This document shows positions 34,027 through 35,640 of a DNA stretch of 35,640 nt, in pieces. The stretch covers positions 1 through 35,640 of the forward strand of contig JAQUIG010000028.1 of assembly GCA_028683435.1 (NCBI GenBank), read 5' to 3'. The position numbers and the translations under genes are program-made. The notes beneath the pieces are model-generated. The model searched no databases and was not told where the DNA came from. It was given only the letters and a program-made list of their open reading frames with translations. Positions within the stretch are counted from its first letter, which is position 1. Every line of letters starts with the position of its first letter. The stretch comes from Desulfuromonadaceae bacterium. GTDB lineage: Bacteria > Desulfobacterota > Desulfuromonadia > Geobacterales > Pseudopelobacteraceae.

Positions 34027-34827
34027 ATGAAATTCAACAGCATCAGGAACAAACTTGTTTTTGCCATCCTGTTTATCGCACTGCTCCTTGCTGCCATTGC
34101 TGCGGGGACATACGCCTATTTCCGGCACACGACCCAAAAACTGATTTTTGACCAGCAGTTTTCCATGATTACGAGTATGGCAAAGGGGCTTGATGACAAG
34201 ATTCTTTCCTCTCATAACGCACTGATAGCAGTCTCGAAGGTCGCTCCGATCGATGTGATAGCTAACCAGCAGGTTACGCAAAAATGGCTGGAGAATCGCA
34301 CCGGTATACGTACCATTTTCAATCATGGCCTGTTTGTTTTTGACGCTACGGGGAAAATGATCGCCACGTCACCGGTTGTGCCTCAACTGCATGGTTCTTC
34401 ATACTCCCACCGGGAATATTTCATACACACGATCAAAACCAATACGCTGCAGATTTCCTTGCCGATCATATCCACGGTTAACGGGCACCCGATTGTCATG
34501 ATGACATCTCTCATTCACAATCCTGACGGTTCTATCAAAGGGTTGTTGTGCGGCGGTATTGATCTTCTGGAAACGGGAGGGCTTTTCGGGTCATTAAGCG
34601 ATGTCCGCCTCGGTTCGATCGGTTATCTCTATCTGTTTGCTACTGATCGCACCATGATTATGCATCCTGACAGGTCGTGCATCATGAAGCGGGATGTAAA
34701 ACCAGGGACAAACACGTTGTTTGATCGGTCGCTGGAGGGGTTCGAAGGCTCCGGTGAAACAATCGACTTGCCGGAACTGGAACGGATCGGCATGTTGACA
34801 CTGGACGCCGTCAGGAAAGTGATTTAA
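34027..34827 (+). pseudogene. Truncated Cache-type membrane sensor
   Basis: A 266-residue protein with a membrane helix at about 8-30 and an extracytoplasmic double-Cache sensor: FVFDATGKMIATSP, YSHREYFIHTIKT, IVMMTSLIHNPDGSIKGLLCGGIDLL, and YLYLFATDRTMIMHPDRS. The Cache domain should run to a second membrane helix and then a HAMP, kinase, GGDEF or receptor output. Here similarity stops after FEGSGETI, and the frame closes 18 residues later with LPELERIGMLTLDAVRKVI, a sequence unlike a Cache end. There is no second membrane helix and no output domain. Deletion or fusion with a foreign 3' end is likely. It could still be expressed as a tethered binding protein. Confidence 0.6.
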
Positions 34828-34915
34828 CGGGTAAGGGGTGAGGATCGTGCTTATGGTCAATAAAATCCAAAAATTGTCAAAAGCTGATCGACACATGAGT
34901 AACAGGGAGAGATGA

Positions 34916-35640
34916 ATGAATCTTCACATTCGAATACCCAGCAGTGAAAGAGATCGGCATTTCGCAAAGGCGGCCATATTTCCTGTTGTCACCATGGTTA
35001 TTGTTGCGGCTGTCATCTATTACGCACTGTCAGCCTTTTTTATAAAAGATGCCGAGGACAAAATCAGAAACATTCTTCTCTCTCACCGCGGCCTTCACCA
35101 ATATATCCAGAAGGTCATGCATCCGGTATTTTATCAGCTACAGTACGAACGCTCCGTGTCTCAAGATTTTTATTCCCCGGAAATACTCTCTTCTTCTTAC
35201 ATCGTTCGCACTCTGCATGCTTTTTATAATGAAGAATTGAAAAAGGAGGGGCTTCCGGAAATCTATTACAAGATGGCCTCAGCTAACCCGCGTAATTCGG
35301 TCAATAAGGCCGACGAGTTTGAAACGGTGTTGATCCGGATGTTCAATGAGAATCGCGACGTCAACGAATTCCGGAAAGTCATAAGAATTGACGGCAAAAA
35401 ATATCTCTATTATGCCATTCCGTTCCTTGAAACCGATAACAGGTGTATCAGATGTCATGGAAAAAGGGAGGATGCACCGCAAGGGCTTCAGGCACTGTAT
35501 CCGGGACAGGGTGGCTTTAACGAAAAAACCGGTGTATTCAGAGCGGTTGAATCGATCAGGGTGCCGATCGGTGATGAGATATTAACTGCAATTGCCTTGG
35601 CCTGTTCTCTTTCCGTTGGCGTTGCCGCGATGTTTATGCT
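34916..35640 (+). CDS. Periplasmic c-type haem sensor protein (Tll0287-like/DUF3365), N-terminal part
   Basis: The frame is open for 241 codons from an ATG six bases after GGGAGA and runs off the right edge. It has a membrane helix (about 19-41), a periplasmic domain with the haem-attachment motif CIRCHG (about 181-186) preceded by KKYLYYAIPF and followed by LQALYPGQGGFNEKTG, and the start of a second membrane helix near 225. This layout is that of Tll0287-like haem sensors, which in Geobacter are fused to chemoreceptor or kinase outputs and respond to redox state or NO. The output domain is outside the window. Another ATG four bases upstream is in a different frame. Confidence 0.85.
   Translation, partial: MNLHIRIPSSERDRHFAKAAIFPVVTMVIVAAVIYYALSAFFIKDAEDKIRNILLSHRGLHQYIQKVMHPVFYQLQYERSVSQDFYSPEILSSSYIVRTLHAFYNEELKKEGLPEIYYKMASANPRNSVNKADEFETVLIRMFNENRDVNEFRKVIRIDGKKYLYYAIPFLETDNRCIRCHGKREDAPQGLQALYPGQGGFNEKTGVFRAVESIRVPIGDEILTAIALACSLSVGVAAMFM

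Noticed and set aside
1..35640. CRISPR arrays, tRNA or rRNA genes, and transposases
   Set aside because: No regularly spaced direct repeats, no cloverleaf-like genes with a CCA end, and no transposase-like proteins were seen; the only tandem repeat is coding and lies within the chemoreceptor.

Overview
The window looks like a chromosomal segment from a Geobacter-type bacterium (Desulfuromonadota, Geobacterales). This is inferred from gene content and style: a large chemosensory operon with a CheA/CheB/CheR/CheD set, a poly-HAMP chemoreceptor, c-type haem sensor domains, many two-component proteins, a consensus sigma-54 promoter, and the short GC-rich palindromic repeats common in that group. 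No rRNA, tRNA, CRISPR array or transposase was seen.

Left part (1-13858), housekeeping. A partial cyclic beta-1,2-glucan synthase-like gene runs off the left edge on the minus strand, about 200 bases downstream of a perfect-consensus sigma-54 promoter. Next come a small DUF1450 protein and a ferritin, then serA and lgt (all minus). On the plus strand trmL and truD overlap and end at a bidirectional terminator shared with the convergent acetate kinase gene ackA. A 55-residue 2[4Fe-4S] ferredoxin with a GTG start lies divergent from ackA. A minus-strand operon then reads dCMP deaminase - nrdR - ribD - ribE - ribBA - queH - DUF2905, with overlapping or touching ends except for an 89-base gap between ribE and ribBA.

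Middle (14034-17825). A plus-strand sigma-54-dependent response regulator (receiver-PAS-AAA+-Fis) ends inside a long palindromic repeat and is followed by a FapA/DUF342 gene. A 487-base non-coding region follows. It carries a cluster of TGTAACA half-sites, including a perfect 14-bp palindrome, which looks like an operator array for the operon downstream.

Right part (17826-35640), chemosensory locus, all plus strand and mostly tightly packed: cheW, a 1016-residue poly-HAMP/PAS chemoreceptor, a short CheR-like methyltransferase, a metallo-beta-lactamase-fold protein, an orphan DHp-like fragment lacking its histidine, a secreted cytochrome P460-like haem protein, a receiver-kinase hybrid, a stand-alone receiver, a soluble protein with two degenerate chemoreceptor tips, a STAS protein, cheY, cheA, cheR, cheD, cheB, a histidine-kinase-like protein with Asn at the phospho-acceptor site, a second cheD, a truncated Cache-type sensor, and the start of a periplasmic c-haem (Tll0287-like) sensor. 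The core CheA-CheW-CheB-CheR-CheD-CheY set is complete. The extra genes suggest a branched pathway with redox or haem input and non-canonical kinase partners. Four different palindromic repeats sit at gene boundaries in the plus-strand right-hand part of the window, three of them inside the chemosensory locus. The least ordinary parts are the two histidine-less kinase-like proteins, the double-tip soluble receptor, the MshEN-like duplication inside CheA, and the haem proteins within or next to a chemotaxis operon.
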